Assembly (NCBI GenBank): GCA_047619685.1
Contig: JBLHLC010000010.1
Coordinates: forward strand, 1-64,000
Length of the DNA: 64,000 bases
Reading direction: 5' to 3'
Origin: JABDJZ01 sp047619685
GTDB lineage: Bacteria; Bacteroidota; Rhodothermia; Rhodothermales; UBA10348
Each line of letters starts with the position of its first letter. Position 1 is the stretch's first letter. Below are positions 34,674-43,483 of the stretch, in pieces. The notes beneath the pieces were generated by a model that was given only the letters and a program-made list of their open reading frames with translations, did no database searches and had not been told where the DNA came from. The translations under genes were made by a program, and so were the position numbers.

Positions 34674-35486
34674 TTACACAGGTATCTCGAGGGTCCCGCG
34701 GAAAATGTATTCCGCGGGACCCTCAAGATATCTGGCCCTTCCGTCCGGGCGGAAACCAACCAGCAGATCGCCTCCGCTCATTCTCACCCGGACCTCGCCA
34801 GCATCCAGGCGGCCCGTCAGCCGGGCGGCTGCCGCGGCTGCCGTTGCACCGGTACCGCAGGCCAGGGTCTCCGCTTCCACCCCCTTCTCGTAGGTCCTGA
34901 CCAGAAGGTCGGGGCCTGAGACCTGTACAAAATTGACGTTTGCCCCGGCAGGAGGATTTGTCTCTCGTAGCGCGGGGCCCAGCCGCTCCAAGTCCGCGGC
35001 CGCCACATCGGGCACGAACACGACCAGGTGCTCGGTACCGGTCCACAAATAACATCGGTCCGGCCCCTCCCCGTCCGCAGGCAACATCGCAAAGTCTCGG
35101 TAGTCGGGAATGGTCAGCCGTACCGTCTCCGGGGAAACCTCCGCCTGGTACTCCCCGGCGGCGGTCTCGAAAACCAGCGGTGTTTTCTCAATACCTGCAT
35201 CGAACGCGTACCTGGCCAGACAACGGGCCCCATTGCCACACATGGTGCCAACCGAACCGTCGGCATTCAGATAGACCATCCGAAAATCAGCGGTCTTGGA
35301 AGGATGCAGGGCCAGGAGGCCGTCCGCACCTATGCCTGTCCGGCGTGCGCAGTACCGGATGGCCAGGTCAGACAGCTCCGCCATCGAGAAGTGGTAGAAC
35401 CGGTTGTCCAGGAGGACGAAGTCGTTACCGGCGCCGCTCATTTTCGTAAATTCAACCACGAGAGTTTTCGGGCGGACCTGCATCAT
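34674..35486 (-). CDS. dapF: Diaminopimelate epimerase
   Basis: DapF converts LL- to meso-diaminopimelate for lysine and peptidoglycan synthesis. ATG 35486 (or 35483) gives 270 residues; the open frame extends 273 bp further but that part overlaps phoH on the other strand and is not conserved. The family motifs are FTKMSGAGNDFVLLDNR (13-29), the catalytic pair Cys83 in MCGNGARC and Cys210 in ACGTGATA. The 3' end carries a large inverted repeat (34681-34732) inside the coding sequence. The phoH gene is divergent, 60 bp away. Confidence 0.95.
   Translation of the reverse strand: MMQVRPKTLVVEFTKMSGAGNDFVLLDNRFYHFSMAELSDLAIRYCARRTGIGADGLLALHPSKTADFRMVYLNADGSVGTMCGNGARCLARYAFDAGIEKTPLVFETAAGEYQAEVSPETVRLTIPDYRDFAMLPADGEGPDRCYLWTGTEHLVVFVPDVAAADLERLGPALRETNPPAGANVNFVQVSGPDLLVRTYEKGVEAETLACGTGATAAAAAARLTGRLDAGEVRVRMSGGDLLVGFRPDGRARYLEGPAEYIFRGTLEIPV
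34681..34732. repeat. 23-bp near-perfect inverted repeat in the 3' end of dapF
   Basis: Arms at 34681-34703 and 34710-34732 match at 21 of 23 positions around a 6-base loop; the inner 15 bp (GAGGGTCCCGCGGAA) are perfect. It encodes the conserved DapF C-terminus (EGPAEYIFRGTLE) in one direction. There is no T tract for a classical intrinsic terminator. It lies between the convergent ppiD-like and dapF ends. Confidence 0.9.
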
Positions 35487-35546
35487 TCTGTTCGCATCTT
35501 TCGTTGATCCCTCTTCCCAGCACTTGTCAGCGAAACAACATACACC

Positions 35547-36500
35547 TTGGCAGAAAGGCGCATCCTGATCGACCGAGCCGAACCGCTCCTTCTTTTCGGC
35601 TTCAACGACGTTTACCTCAGGCGAATTGAAGACGCCTTTCCTGACACCGGAATAACGGCGAGGGGCAATCTGGTGATCCTTAAGGGGGATACCGGGACCC
35701 TGGATATTATCGCCAAAATGCTGGACGAGATGACGGTTCTGGTTAACCGGAACGGGCAACTCACGGAAAATGACATAGACACCTTGCTGGCCCTGACCGA
35801 TGCCGGCGACGGCTCCTCAGCAGGCACGTCTCACGGTCAGAATGCCGTCGTATTTACACCGTCGGGCGGGGTGGTTCGCGCCAGGACACCCAATCAGGCC
35901 GTCCTGGTGAGTACGGCCCGCCTGCACGATATCGTCTTTGCCATAGGACCAGCCGGGACGGGGAAGACCTATACGGCCGTTGCCCTGGCGGTAGCCGCGC
36001 TGAAGTCGCGCCAGGTCAAACGAATCGTGCTGTGCAGACCGGCCGTCGAGGCCGGGGAACGGCTGGGATTTCTTCCGGGCGACATCCGCGAGAAGGTGGA
36101 TCCGTACCTCCGGCCGCTCTACGACGCCCTTGAAGACATGCTCTCGCTAGAGAAACTGAACTCTTTCATGGAGCAGAACATCGTCGAGATTGTCCCGCTG
36201 GCCTATATGCGAGGGCGCACTCTGAATTCCGCCTTCGTGATCCTGGATGAGGCGCAGAACGCCACTACGGCCCAAATGAAGATGTTTCTCACCCGGTTGG
36301 GCGCGGACAGCCGTGCCATTGTGACGGGCGACGTAACGCAGACCGACCTTCCGCGGAGACAGGACAGCGGCCTGGTCCAAGCGGCACAGATTCTGTCTGG
36401 CGTCGATGGCATCGAATTCGTTCAATTCGATGAGGGGGACGTCATCAGGCACCGCCTGGTGAGAGAGATCATCAAAGCGTACGAGCGGTTCGAAGAGTAG
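35547..36500 (+). CDS. PhoH-family ATPase
   Basis: PhoH proteins are cytoplasmic P-loop ATPases linked to RNA metabolism. The 317-residue product starts at TTG 35547 and has an N-terminal KH-like region (RGNLVILKGDTGTLDIIAKM), Walker A GPAGTGKT within FAIGPAGTGKTYTAVALAVA (about 131-150), the PhoH motif VLCRPAVEAGERLGFLPGDI and Walker B AFVILDEAQNATTAQMKMFL. It is divergent from dapF. Length is typical. Confidence 0.92.
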   Translation: MAERRILIDRAEPLLLFGFNDVYLRRIEDAFPDTGITARGNLVILKGDTGTLDIIAKMLDEMTVLVNRNGQLTENDIDTLLALTDAGDGSSAGTSHGQNAVVFTPSGGVVRARTPNQAVLVSTARLHDIVFAIGPAGTGKTYTAVALAVAALKSRQVKRIVLCRPAVEAGERLGFLPGDIREKVDPYLRPLYDALEDMLSLEKLNSFMEQNIVEIVPLAYMRGRTLNSAFVILDEAQNATTAQMKMFLTRLGADSRAIVTGDVTQTDLPRRQDSGLVQAAQILSGVDGIEFVQFDEGDVIRHRLVREIIKAYERFEE

Positions 36501-36515
36501 CTTTTCCGCCGCGGG

Positions 36516-37601
36516 TCAGCGGTTCGGCCAGACAATCTCCCCAGTCCGGGTGACGTACATCTCGGCCCCGTTCTCAACGACCCTCGCAAGCGGTCCCTCG
36601 AATTGGCTGGCCACCTGAAACCGACCGGGAATTACCTGTCGTCCTTCGGTGTCCAGGTAGCCCCACAGTCCATCCAGCCGCACCGCCGCCCGACCGTTGG
36701 AGAAATCGGTCGCGGCTTCGAAGGCCGGGGCGATAACCACCTCACCTGAACGGTTTATAAAGCCGACCTGGCCACCCTCGCCGACCCTGGCCAGGCCCTC
36801 GGAGAATGGATGCACGATGGGAAAAGGGACGGTCAGCAGCGTATCTCCCAGTGGCCCAATGAACCTCCCGGTGCGACCGTCCGAAACGAGCGCCGCGCCC
36901 TCGGAGAATGATCGGACCGAGGTGAAAACCGGATCGATCGCCCATTCGCCGCTGGAATCCACGAAACCCCAGCGTTTCTCCAGGCGCAAAAATAGCAACT
37001 TCCTGTACCTCTCGGCGGGTATTCTGCCGGCATGCGGCAGACCGGCGCCGTCGAACGACGGGCCGCTCAGTTCGACACCATCGGCAGACAGCACACCCCA
37101 CCTTCCGGGCTGTCCACGCGGCGTTGTGGACGCGTCTGCTTGGTAAGCCGCCAGCCCATCACCAAGAGGCGTCATGGCCACATAGGCTCGCCCGGTCAGC
37201 TGTTTTCCCTCGGCGTCAATCAGAATCCAACCTTCCCGCGTGAGAACCCTGGCCCTCCCCTCCTGGAAATCGTCCACTTCCTGAAAGACGGGCTCAATAA
37301 CCCAGGTGCCCTCCCCATCCACAAATCCCCAGAGATGATCCCGGCGAGCGGCCCCAAGGTGTCCGGCAAACGGTCGGATGGCGTCAAACTGGGCGCCGGT
37401 AATCAGGTCGCCGCGCTCGTTTATCAGACCGAAAAATGCGCCCTGGCGCACCGGATAGCGCCAGGGCTCGGGGACCTGAGCCTCTTGGCCGGCCTCAACC
37501 CGCACCTGAACCTGGGCGGTTGCCGAACTCTGCTGAGCCAGGGCAAAACGCGGGGCCAAGAGGCCCAGGAAAACAAGAAGCAGTGCCTTGGTCTTAGCCA
37601 T
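36516..37601 (-). CDS. Secreted WG-repeat protein
   Basis: A 361-residue exported protein from ATG 37601 with a signal peptide (AKTKALLLVFLGLLAPRFAL AQ). The body is a series of WG (Trp-Gly) repeats, e.g. LWGFVDGEGTWVIEPVFQEV, RWGFVDSSGEWAIDPVFTSV, QVGFINRSGEVVIAPAFEAA and LWGYLDTEGRQVIPGRFQVA, each of about 40-50 residues. Such proteins are common in Bacteroidota; function is unknown. The start overlaps the 3' end of panC by 8 bp, so they are probably co-transcribed. The phoH gene ends 15 bp away in the opposite direction. Confidence 0.8.
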   Translation of the reverse strand: MAKTKALLLVFLGLLAPRFALAQQSSATAQVQVRVEAGQEAQVPEPWRYPVRQGAFFGLINERGDLITGAQFDAIRPFAGHLGAARRDHLWGFVDGEGTWVIEPVFQEVDDFQEGRARVLTREGWILIDAEGKQLTGRAYVAMTPLGDGLAAYQADASTTPRGQPGRWGVLSADGVELSGPSFDGAGLPHAGRIPAERYRKLLFLRLEKRWGFVDSSGEWAIDPVFTSVRSFSEGAALVSDGRTGRFIGPLGDTLLTVPFPIVHPFSEGLARVGEGGQVGFINRSGEVVIAPAFEAATDFSNGRAAVRLDGLWGYLDTEGRQVIPGRFQVASQFEGPLARVVENGAEMYVTRTGEIVWPNR

Positions 37602-38463
37602 GTGGGACTTCAATAATCGCGTTGTCTATGAGGCGAGCGGGGCCCAGAAGTGCGGCAACGGCCGCGATAACCGTGGACCCTCCTGTTAATTCAGGTGCCG
37701 GTTGGAGAAGGTCTCCATCTACGAGCTCGGCATATTGCAGGCTTGCCAGCGGCGCCGTCCTGAATGGCGCACTCAGAATCTGACGCACGATCTCCGGATC
37801 TCGTTCGCCGGCCAATATGGCGTCTCGCGCACCAAATACGGCTTTTGACAGAACCGTCGCCTGTTTCCTGGCGTCATCCTTCAGGTATCGGTTTCGGGAT
37901 GACATGGCCAGGCCGTCACTCTCCCGAACGGTATCGACGCCGACCAGGCGGATACCAAAATCCAGATCGAGGACCATCCGACGGAGTACGAAGAACTGCT
38001 GTGCGTCCTTGAGGCCGAAAAATGCCACGTCGGGCCGACACGCGTTGAACAGTTTGGAAACCACCGTGGTCACGCCGTCGAAGTGACCCGCTCGGTGTGG
38101 ACCGCAGAGACCATCAGTCAGCCGGGCTACCCGAACCGAAGTCAGGCTTTCCAGGCCGTTTTCGTACATGGCCTGGGGCGAAGGTGCGTAGACGACGTCC
38201 GCACCGTCCGCCTCCGCCAGAAGCTGCATGTCTGCCTCAATATCCCGTGGATACAGAGCGTAGTCTTCGCCCGGGGCAAACTGCGTCGGGTTCACGAAGA
38301 TCGACACCGTGACGTGATCCGCCTGGGCCCGGGCTCGTTTTGCCAACTCCAGATGCCCCGCGTGCAGGGATCCCATGGTCGGCACAAGGGCCAAGGTTTG
38401 CCCCTGACAGCGCGCATCGCGAGAGGCCGCCTGCATGGCGGCAACGTCCGTAATCAGTCTCAT
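37594..38463 (-). CDS. panC: Pantothenate synthetase
   Basis: PanC condenses pantoate and beta-alanine in coenzyme A synthesis. The 289-residue protein has the nucleotidyl-transferase motif LVPTMGSLHAGHLELAKRAR (27-46), VNPTQFAPGEDYALYPRDIE, and FFGLKDAQQFFVLRRMVLDL. The C-terminus LIDNAIIEV is typical. It is divergent from fumC across a 152-bp gap that holds an inverted repeat. Confidence 0.95.
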   Translation of the reverse strand: MRLITDVAAMQAASRDARCQGQTLALVPTMGSLHAGHLELAKRARAQADHVTVSIFVNPTQFAPGEDYALYPRDIEADMQLLAEADGADVVYAPSPQAMYENGLESLTSVRVARLTDGLCGPHRAGHFDGVTTVVSKLFNACRPDVAFFGLKDAQQFFVLRRMVLDLDFGIRLVGVDTVRESDGLAMSSRNRYLKDDARKQATVLSKAVFGARDAILAGERDPEIVRQILSAPFRTAPLASLQYAELVDGDLLQPAPELTGGSTVIAAVAALLGPARLIDNAIIEVPHG

Positions 38464-38521
38464 ACCATCCGGTTTGGAGCCCGCTAAAGTACGATTGCTT
38501 TGACTGGCGACGCATTAATCC

Positions 38522-38546
38522 TGATATGGGTTTTCAACCCGTATCA
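38522..38546. promoter_or_regulatory. Inverted repeat in the panC-fumC divergent region
   Basis: TGATATGGGTT-TTC-AACCCGTATCA: 11-base arms with one mismatch around a 3-base centre (38522-38546). It sits near the middle of the 152-bp gap between two divergent genes, a usual position for an operator. Confidence 0.5.
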
Positions 38547-38615
38547 ACAGGACGACAGCAGTCTCCAGCCTATATTTCCGGGTAGGCTTGAACTCACGAC
38601 AACCGGCTTTTTCCG

Positions 38616-40016
38616 ATGAGCGATTATAGAATTGAGCGAGATTCTTTGGGTGAAGTACGCGTGCCTGCAGACGCCGCTTACGGAGCACAGACCCAACGCG
38701 CGGTGGATAATTTTCCGATCAGTGGTATCCGGTTCCCGCGAAAGTTCATTGCCGCTCTTGGGACCGTGAAGCGCTCCGCCGCCATGGCCAACACGGAACT
38801 GGGGCTACTGGACGCAGTCAAGCGTGATGCTATTGTTGCGATTGCCGACCGCGTCATCGCGGGCGAACTGGATGACCAGTTCGTGCTGGACATCTTCCAG
38901 ACGGGGAGCGGCACCTCAAGCAACATGAACGCCAACGAGGTCATAGGAAACCTCGCAAGCCAACTTCTGGGAGGGGACTTCGGCAGCAAACTGGTTCACC
39001 CCAATGACCATGTAAACGCCTCCCAGTCGTCCAACGACGTGATTCCGACGGCCATGCACGTGGCCGCTCGCCTCGCGCTGCTCGAGGACCTTGTCCCAGC
39101 CCTGAAGGCTTTGGAAACCAGCCTGGAGGCCAAGGCTGCGGAGTTCGATGACGTGGTCAAGAGCGGACGGACGCACCTCATGGACGCTACGCCCGTCCGC
39201 CTTGGGCAGGAATTCGGGGGGTATGCAGCCCAGGTAAGAAACAGTATCAAACGACTCAGAGCAGGGGCCGATGAACTTGCTGAGCTCGCGCTGGGCGGCA
39301 CGGCGATTGGCACTGGCATAAACTGTCCGCCAGGATTTCCGACTTCTGCCATCGCGCATATCTCGTCCTACACCGGGATCGAATTTCGGGAGGCCGACAA
39401 CCACTTCGAGGCGCAGGCTGCAAAGGACGCGTTCGTCAGTGCCTCCGGTGCGCTCAACACCACGGCTGTGGCCCTGCTCAAGATTGCCAACGATATCCGG
39501 CACCTCTCCAGTGGACCGACAAGCGGCCTCTCGGAAATAAGGCTTCCCGTGGTTCAGCCTGGCTCATCCATCATGCCAGGAAAGGTCAACCCCGTCCTCT
39601 CGGAGGCCATGATGATGGTCTGTGCCCGTGTGATGGGCAATCACGCCACGATAACCGTTGGCGGGCAGCACGGGAATTTCGAGCTCAACGTGATGATGCC
39701 GGTCATGACGCATGCGATGCTGGAGTCCATCGCCATCCTGACCGGCGCCTGCGACGCATTCCGCACCAAATGCCTGGACGGCATTCAGGCCGACCGCGAA
39801 CGGTGCAAGGAATTGCTGGAACTCAACCCGTCCATCGCCACCGCACTCAATCGCACCATCGGGTACGACAAGGCCTCCACCGTAGCCAAGACGGCCGCGA
39901 AAAGCCGCCGCTCCGTGCGGGACGTCGTCCTCGAAATGGGTCTGATGTCAGAAGAAGACCTTGATCATGTACTGAATGTCAGAGACATGACCGAACCCGG
40001 CGTTCCTGGTGCTTGA
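38616..40016 (+). CDS. fumC: Class II fumarate hydratase
   Basis: FumC interconverts fumarate and malate in the TCA cycle. The 466-residue protein has the superfamily signature GSSIMPGKVNPVLSEAMMM (about 319-337), the fumarase substrate loop GSGTSSNMNANEVIGNLA (about 95-112), and the catalytic region KSGRTHLMDATPVRLGQEFG. Length is exact. Its TGA overlaps the TTG of the next gene, so the two are translationally coupled. Confidence 0.95.
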   Translation: MSDYRIERDSLGEVRVPADAAYGAQTQRAVDNFPISGIRFPRKFIAALGTVKRSAAMANTELGLLDAVKRDAIVAIADRVIAGELDDQFVLDIFQTGSGTSSNMNANEVIGNLASQLLGGDFGSKLVHPNDHVNASQSSNDVIPTAMHVAARLALLEDLVPALKALETSLEAKAAEFDDVVKSGRTHLMDATPVRLGQEFGGYAAQVRNSIKRLRAGADELAELALGGTAIGTGINCPPGFPTSAIAHISSYTGIEFREADNHFEAQAAKDAFVSASGALNTTAVALLKIANDIRHLSSGPTSGLSEIRLPVVQPGSSIMPGKVNPVLSEAMMMVCARVMGNHATITVGGQHGNFELNVMMPVMTHAMLESIAILTGACDAFRTKCLDGIQADRERCKELLELNPSIATALNRTIGYDKASTVAKTAAKSRRSVRDVVLEMGLMSEEDLDHVLNVRDMTEPGVPGA

Positions 40017-41206
40017 CCGTGCTGAGCGGGCTTCTGGTTGTTGAGCTGGCCTCTGTACTTGCCGGCCCCAGTGTAGGTCAGTTCCTGGCGGAGCTGGGCG
40101 CAAGGGTCATCAAGATTGAAAACCCTCGGACCGGTGGCGACGTAACCCGGTCCTGGACCGGAGACTATTTCCACTGTTGCAACTTCGGCAAGGAGTCGCT
40201 GACCCTTGACCTCGGGCGCCCCCTTGGCAAGGATGCCCTCAGACAGCTCGTGGAACGCGCCGACATCGTCCTGTCCAGCTTTGCACCGGGTGCCGACAGG
40301 CGGCTCGGACTGGGGGACGACGTCCTTCGGGCATGGAACCCGGCCATTATACACGCCGCTATTTCCGGGTATGGACCAGAATCCGAGCGAGCGGGCTACG
40401 ATGCCCTCATTCAGGCAGAATCGGGGTTCATGGACATGAACGGGCAGGAAGACGGCCCCCCGACCAAGATGCCGGTGGCACTCGTGGACATTCTCGCGGC
40501 GCATCACGTCAAGGAAGGCATCCTCCTGGCGCTATTGCGACAGCGGTCTGGAAACGGCCAGGGTGCGTTCATCCAGGTGTCGCTGATGGACGCCGCGCTT
40601 TCGTCACTGGCCAATCAGGCCACGGGCTGGTTTGCGTCAGGGGCAGTGCAAGGGCGCCATGGCTCGACCCATCCGAACATCTCGCCATACGGGACGCTGG
40701 TGGAAACTTCCGACAACGTCACGCTGATGCTGGCCATCGGAAACAACCGTCAGTTCCAGAGGCTCTGTGATCTACTGGATGTCCCCGGTCTGGGGGCTGA
40801 TCCTCGGTTCGCCTCGAATGCGGCCAGGGTAGAACACCGGGACGCGCTGGAGCGCCTCCTGGTCGATGCGTTCCGAACGCGGTCCAGCCCGGAGCTTCTG
40901 ATGGACCTTCAAGAGGCCGGGGTCCCGGTGGGTCCCGTTCGGACGCTGAAGGACGCCCTTGCGGAGGGAGGCAAGAACGTCATTCTACCCAATTCGTCTG
41001 GTACGGATGGCTTGAAACAGTGGGTCGGATTGTCCAGCGCTGACTCCGCGGGCCCGCTCTGTCCCCCGCCGGCACTGGGTCAACACTCCCGCCAGATCCT
41101 GCACGAGTTCACGACTCTGAGCGAGGGCAGCATCGAGGACATGATCCGTTCGGGCGCACGCTCGCGTTCACGGCCAGGCGCCACCCATCCCCACTCTTCG
41201 GAGTGA
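40013..41206 (+). CDS. CaiB/BaiF family (type III) CoA-transferase
   Basis: Family III CoA-transferases move CoA between carboxylic acids through an Asp-linked intermediate. TTG 40013 (in TTGA with fumC) gives 397 residues. The N-terminal motif LVVELASVLAGPSVGQFLAE LGARVIKIENP, the loop RSWTGDYFHCCNFGKESLTL DL and the presumed catalytic Asp in KMPVALVDILAAHHVKEGIL are present. Substrate is unknown; coupling to fumC could suggest a C4 dicarboxylate, but this is only inference. It overlaps the next gene by GTGA. Confidence 0.9.
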   Translation: MTVLSGLLVVELASVLAGPSVGQFLAELGARVIKIENPRTGGDVTRSWTGDYFHCCNFGKESLTLDLGRPLGKDALRQLVERADIVLSSFAPGADRRLGLGDDVLRAWNPAIIHAAISGYGPESERAGYDALIQAESGFMDMNGQEDGPPTKMPVALVDILAAHHVKEGILLALLRQRSGNGQGAFIQVSLMDAALSSLANQATGWFASGAVQGRHGSTHPNISPYGTLVETSDNVTLMLAIGNNRQFQRLCDLLDVPGLGADPRFASNAARVEHRDALERLLVDAFRTRSSPELLMDLQEAGVPVGPVRTLKDALAEGGKNVILPNSSGTDGLKQWVGLSSADSAGPLCPPPALGQHSRQILHEFTTLSEGSIEDMIRSGARSRSRPGATHPHSSE

Positions 41207-41928
41207 CCACAGCCTTTCCCAACCCAATGACATCAGCCCCCCTTATCGGAATCACCACGTCGTTCAAGAATGGCGAACAAGTGCTGGACACCCGGTACGC
41301 CGATGCCGTGGAACTGGCTGGTGGTATTCCGGTCATCCTCCCGGCCACCACGCGCCAGGGTGTTGCCGAGGATCTCGCCAGACTGATCCAGGGTCTGGTG
41401 ATCACCGGCGGCCCCGCGATCACCCAGGGCCTACTGGGGCAACTCCCCGGGGACATCTCCGATACAGACGACCGCCGCAAAACGTCGGACCGGTTGTATC
41501 TGGCCGCACACCGTGCAAAAACGGCTCCGGTTCTGGGTATCTGTTACGGCATGCAGCTCCTGAATGCCGTGGCCGGCGGCACCATTCACGCCGACGTCCA
41601 AGGCGTCACGTCCGAGGGCCTGGTTCACTCGAGCGATCGGGGCGGACTGGCCCATGGTTTTCAGCCGATGCCGGAGACCTGGATCTCGCGAATCCTCGGG
41701 GCTCAGCCGAGAGAGGTCAACACGTACCACATACAGGCCGTCGCCTCTGTCGGTGCGGGGCTGCGCGTTTCAGGGCGGGCGTCGGACGGGGTCATAGAGG
41801 CGGTGGAAAACGAAGACGGATCCGTCATCGGCGTACAGTTTCACCCGGAGCGACAGGTGGAGGACCTGTTGCCCCTCTTCATTCACCTGGTCGAACGGGC
41901 CGGGCGGACACCGACAACTCGGGCATAG
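41203..41928 (+). CDS. Class I glutamine amidotransferase-like (peptidase C26) hydrolase
   Basis: A 241-residue enzyme of the gamma-glutamyl hydrolase/PuuD type. GTG 41203 couples to the upstream stop; ATG 41227 (MTSAPLIGITTS) is also possible. The nucleophile is Cys in VLGICYGMQLLNAVAGGTIH and the His/Glu pair is in GVQFHPERQ. The N-terminus LIGITTSFKNGEQVLDTRYA matches the family. It probably cleaves a gamma-glutamyl amide; substrate unknown. Its last 50 bp overlap the convergent cytochrome gene. Confidence 0.88.
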   Translation: MTTAFPNPMTSAPLIGITTSFKNGEQVLDTRYADAVELAGGIPVILPATTRQGVAEDLARLIQGLVITGGPAITQGLLGQLPGDISDTDDRRKTSDRLYLAAHRAKTAPVLGICYGMQLLNAVAGGTIHADVQGVTSEGLVHSSDRGGLAHGFQPMPETWISRILGAQPREVNTYHIQAVASVGAGLRVSGRASDGVIEAVENEDGSVIGVQFHPERQVEDLLPLFIHLVERAGRTPTTRA

Positions 41929-42331
41929 TCCACATCGGGCCCGCACCGAAATCCCTCCGCTCCCGGGCCACGCTCGACGCGCTGACTGAATCGCCGGCAC
42001 CGAACTCGTTTCGAACGTAGCTGAGTACCGCAGCCAGTTCCTGGTCCGAAAGGAAAGCATGAGGCGGCATCACGTTGTTGTATTGTCTGCCCACGACAAC
42101 AAGCGGTCCTCGAAGTCCCCTCAACGCCAGGCGAATGAGTAGCGTGTCCGGCAGTGCAACCCAGGAACTGGACTTCAGCGGCGGAAAGGCCTTGTTTACG
42201 CCCATTCCATCCGGTCCATGACAGGTCGAACACGTCGCGGCATAGATCTCGGCACCCGTGGTGCCCATGGATTCTGGAGACCCGCATCCAGGCGTCACAA
42301 GAAGCACCGCCACAACTACCAAATACCTCAT
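41879..42331 (-). CDS. Cytochrome c-type lipoprotein
   Basis: A 150-residue lipoprotein from ATG 42331: signal sequence and lipobox (VAVLLVTPGC, Cys16), then a class I cytochrome c domain with the heme motif CSTCH (34-38) and the axial Met in NNVMPPH (Met88). It likely carries electrons on the periplasmic face. ATG overlaps the stop of the MOSC gene (ATGA). A longer open frame upstream is shadow. The C-terminus overlaps the convergent C26 hydrolase gene by 50 bp. Confidence 0.87.
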   Translation of the reverse strand: MRYLVVVAVLLVTPGCGSPESMGTTGAEIYAATCSTCHGPDGMGVNKAFPPLKSSSWVALPDTLLIRLALRGLRGPLVVVGRQYNNVMPPHAFLSDQELAAVLSYVRNEFGAGDSVSASSVARERRDFGAGPMWTMPELSVSARPVRPGE

Positions 42332-42828
42332 GCGCGTTCTACCCGGATCTGGTCGTTGATGCTGAGCGGGCCACCGCGTGCGACAAAGAAGAGCGCTCCT
42401 CGATGCCCTGCCGCCGCCACCGCGAAGGCCGCGGCTCCTGCACGCTGCCTGAACAGGGCACACGGTCGGTGGGTTTTGGGCCCCCGGACCAGCGTAACCG
42501 GGCCCATCACCAACCGGTCCCCCTCCTGCAGGGCCGACAGGTCAATCCCGCGCGTCACGAGATTGTCTCCGCTGACGTCTGGCGCCAGACCCATTGATCG
42601 AAGGACCTCAATCGAAATGGCGGACACCTCGCGCCCGGGAATCACCTGACCTTTCCAGAAGGCCTTTTTTTCGTGATCTCCTGCAAAACCGCGTGCCACC
42701 ACAACCTGGACCTTCTCACACGGCTGATGAACGCCTGGTGCGGGCTTGCCGACCAGATAGGCCACCGTACCCCGGTCGGACCAGGTGCTTGCGGCGATGT
42801 CCGTCAGGATTTGTTCTTCGGTACGCAT
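42328..42828 (-). CDS. MOSC-domain protein
   Basis: MOSC domains are predicted molybdenum-cofactor sulfur carriers (as in YiiM and MOSC of Moco sulfurase). The 166-residue product from ATG 42828 has SDRGTVAYLVGKPAPGVHQP, GFAGDHEKKAFWKGQVIPGR EVSAIS, and the conserved GDNLVTRGIDLSALQEGDRL segment followed by RGPKTHRPCALF, where the C is the conserved cysteine. It is translationally coupled to the cytochrome lipoprotein. Confidence 0.87.
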   Translation of the reverse strand: MRTEEQILTDIAASTWSDRGTVAYLVGKPAPGVHQPCEKVQVVVARGFAGDHEKKAFWKGQVIPGREVSAISIEVLRSMGLAPDVSGDNLVTRGIDLSALQEGDRLVMGPVTLVRGPKTHRPCALFRQRAGAAAFAVAAAGHRGALFFVARGGPLSINDQIRVERA

Positions 42829-42968
42829 GGAGATGGATTGTCCCGCAACAATACGGTCCGGAGACTGGTTGGTGGGTGAAATACAGGGGAAACGCCGCTT
42901 GGGGTTCTTTGGAAGACGCCCTGCGTTCCCCAGGAAACAATGAATCACTGCTGACGGACCGAACGGGA

Positions 42969-43406
42969 ATGCTGAATACTGCTTGGAAAGAAGCGCGGGC
43001 GCTGCCCCGAGACGCGGCCACGTTGAGGCGTTTTGGGCTGGTCGTTGGCGGAGTTTTTGTTGCTATCGCTGCCCTGGTTCTCTGGCGCGCAGGTTGGGTC
43101 TCGGGAACCGCGGTCTACATTCTCGGAGGACTCGGTTTGGGCCTTGTCCTGGCCGGCGGCCTGGCGCCCGGCTCCCTCAGGGCGGTCTATCCCGCCTGGA
43201 TGGCCGTTGCCCTGGTTATGGGTACGGTCATGACCACCATTCTGCTGACGGCGGTCTTTTACGTGGTCGTCTCACCAATCGGTGTTCTCATGCGCCTGGC
43301 GGGCAAGGACCCACTAAACCGGCGCCCGGACCCCAAGGTCGCCTCGTACTGGATCGACAGAGCGCCGGAGACCAACGATCCAAAACGCATGGAGAAGTTC
43401 TACTAG
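42969..43406 (+). CDS. SxtJ-like membrane protein
   Basis: A 145-residue protein from ATG 42969 with three to four membrane segments (LVVGGVFVAIAALVLWRAGW, LGGLGLGLVLAGGLAPGSLR, AVALVMGTVMTTILLTAVFY VVVSPIGVL). The C-terminus MRLAGKDPLNRRPDPKVASY W matches the SxtJ family, which is usually next to a carbamoyltransferase. No carbamoyltransferase or DUF5989 partner is seen here. The open frame extends 375 bp upstream but that part overlaps MOSC and is not conserved. Function unknown. Confidence 0.65.
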   Translation: MLNTAWKEARALPRDAATLRRFGLVVGGVFVAIAALVLWRAGWVSGTAVYILGGLGLGLVLAGGLAPGSLRAVYPAWMAVALVMGTVMTTILLTAVFYVVVSPIGVLMRLAGKDPLNRRPDPKVASYWIDRAPETNDPKRMEKFY

Positions 43407-43483
43407 CGTCACTGGTTCAACAGCGTTCTCTGCCGCGCAGCACGAATGCACGCGGGAAGTCCCCTTCAGCCCGGCCCCTCAAC

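Noticed and set aside
42690..42710. TGGCACG-containing sequence on the minus strand inside the MOSC gene
   Set aside because: GG to GC spacing is 11 rather than 10, and it lies within coding sequence with no downstream start.
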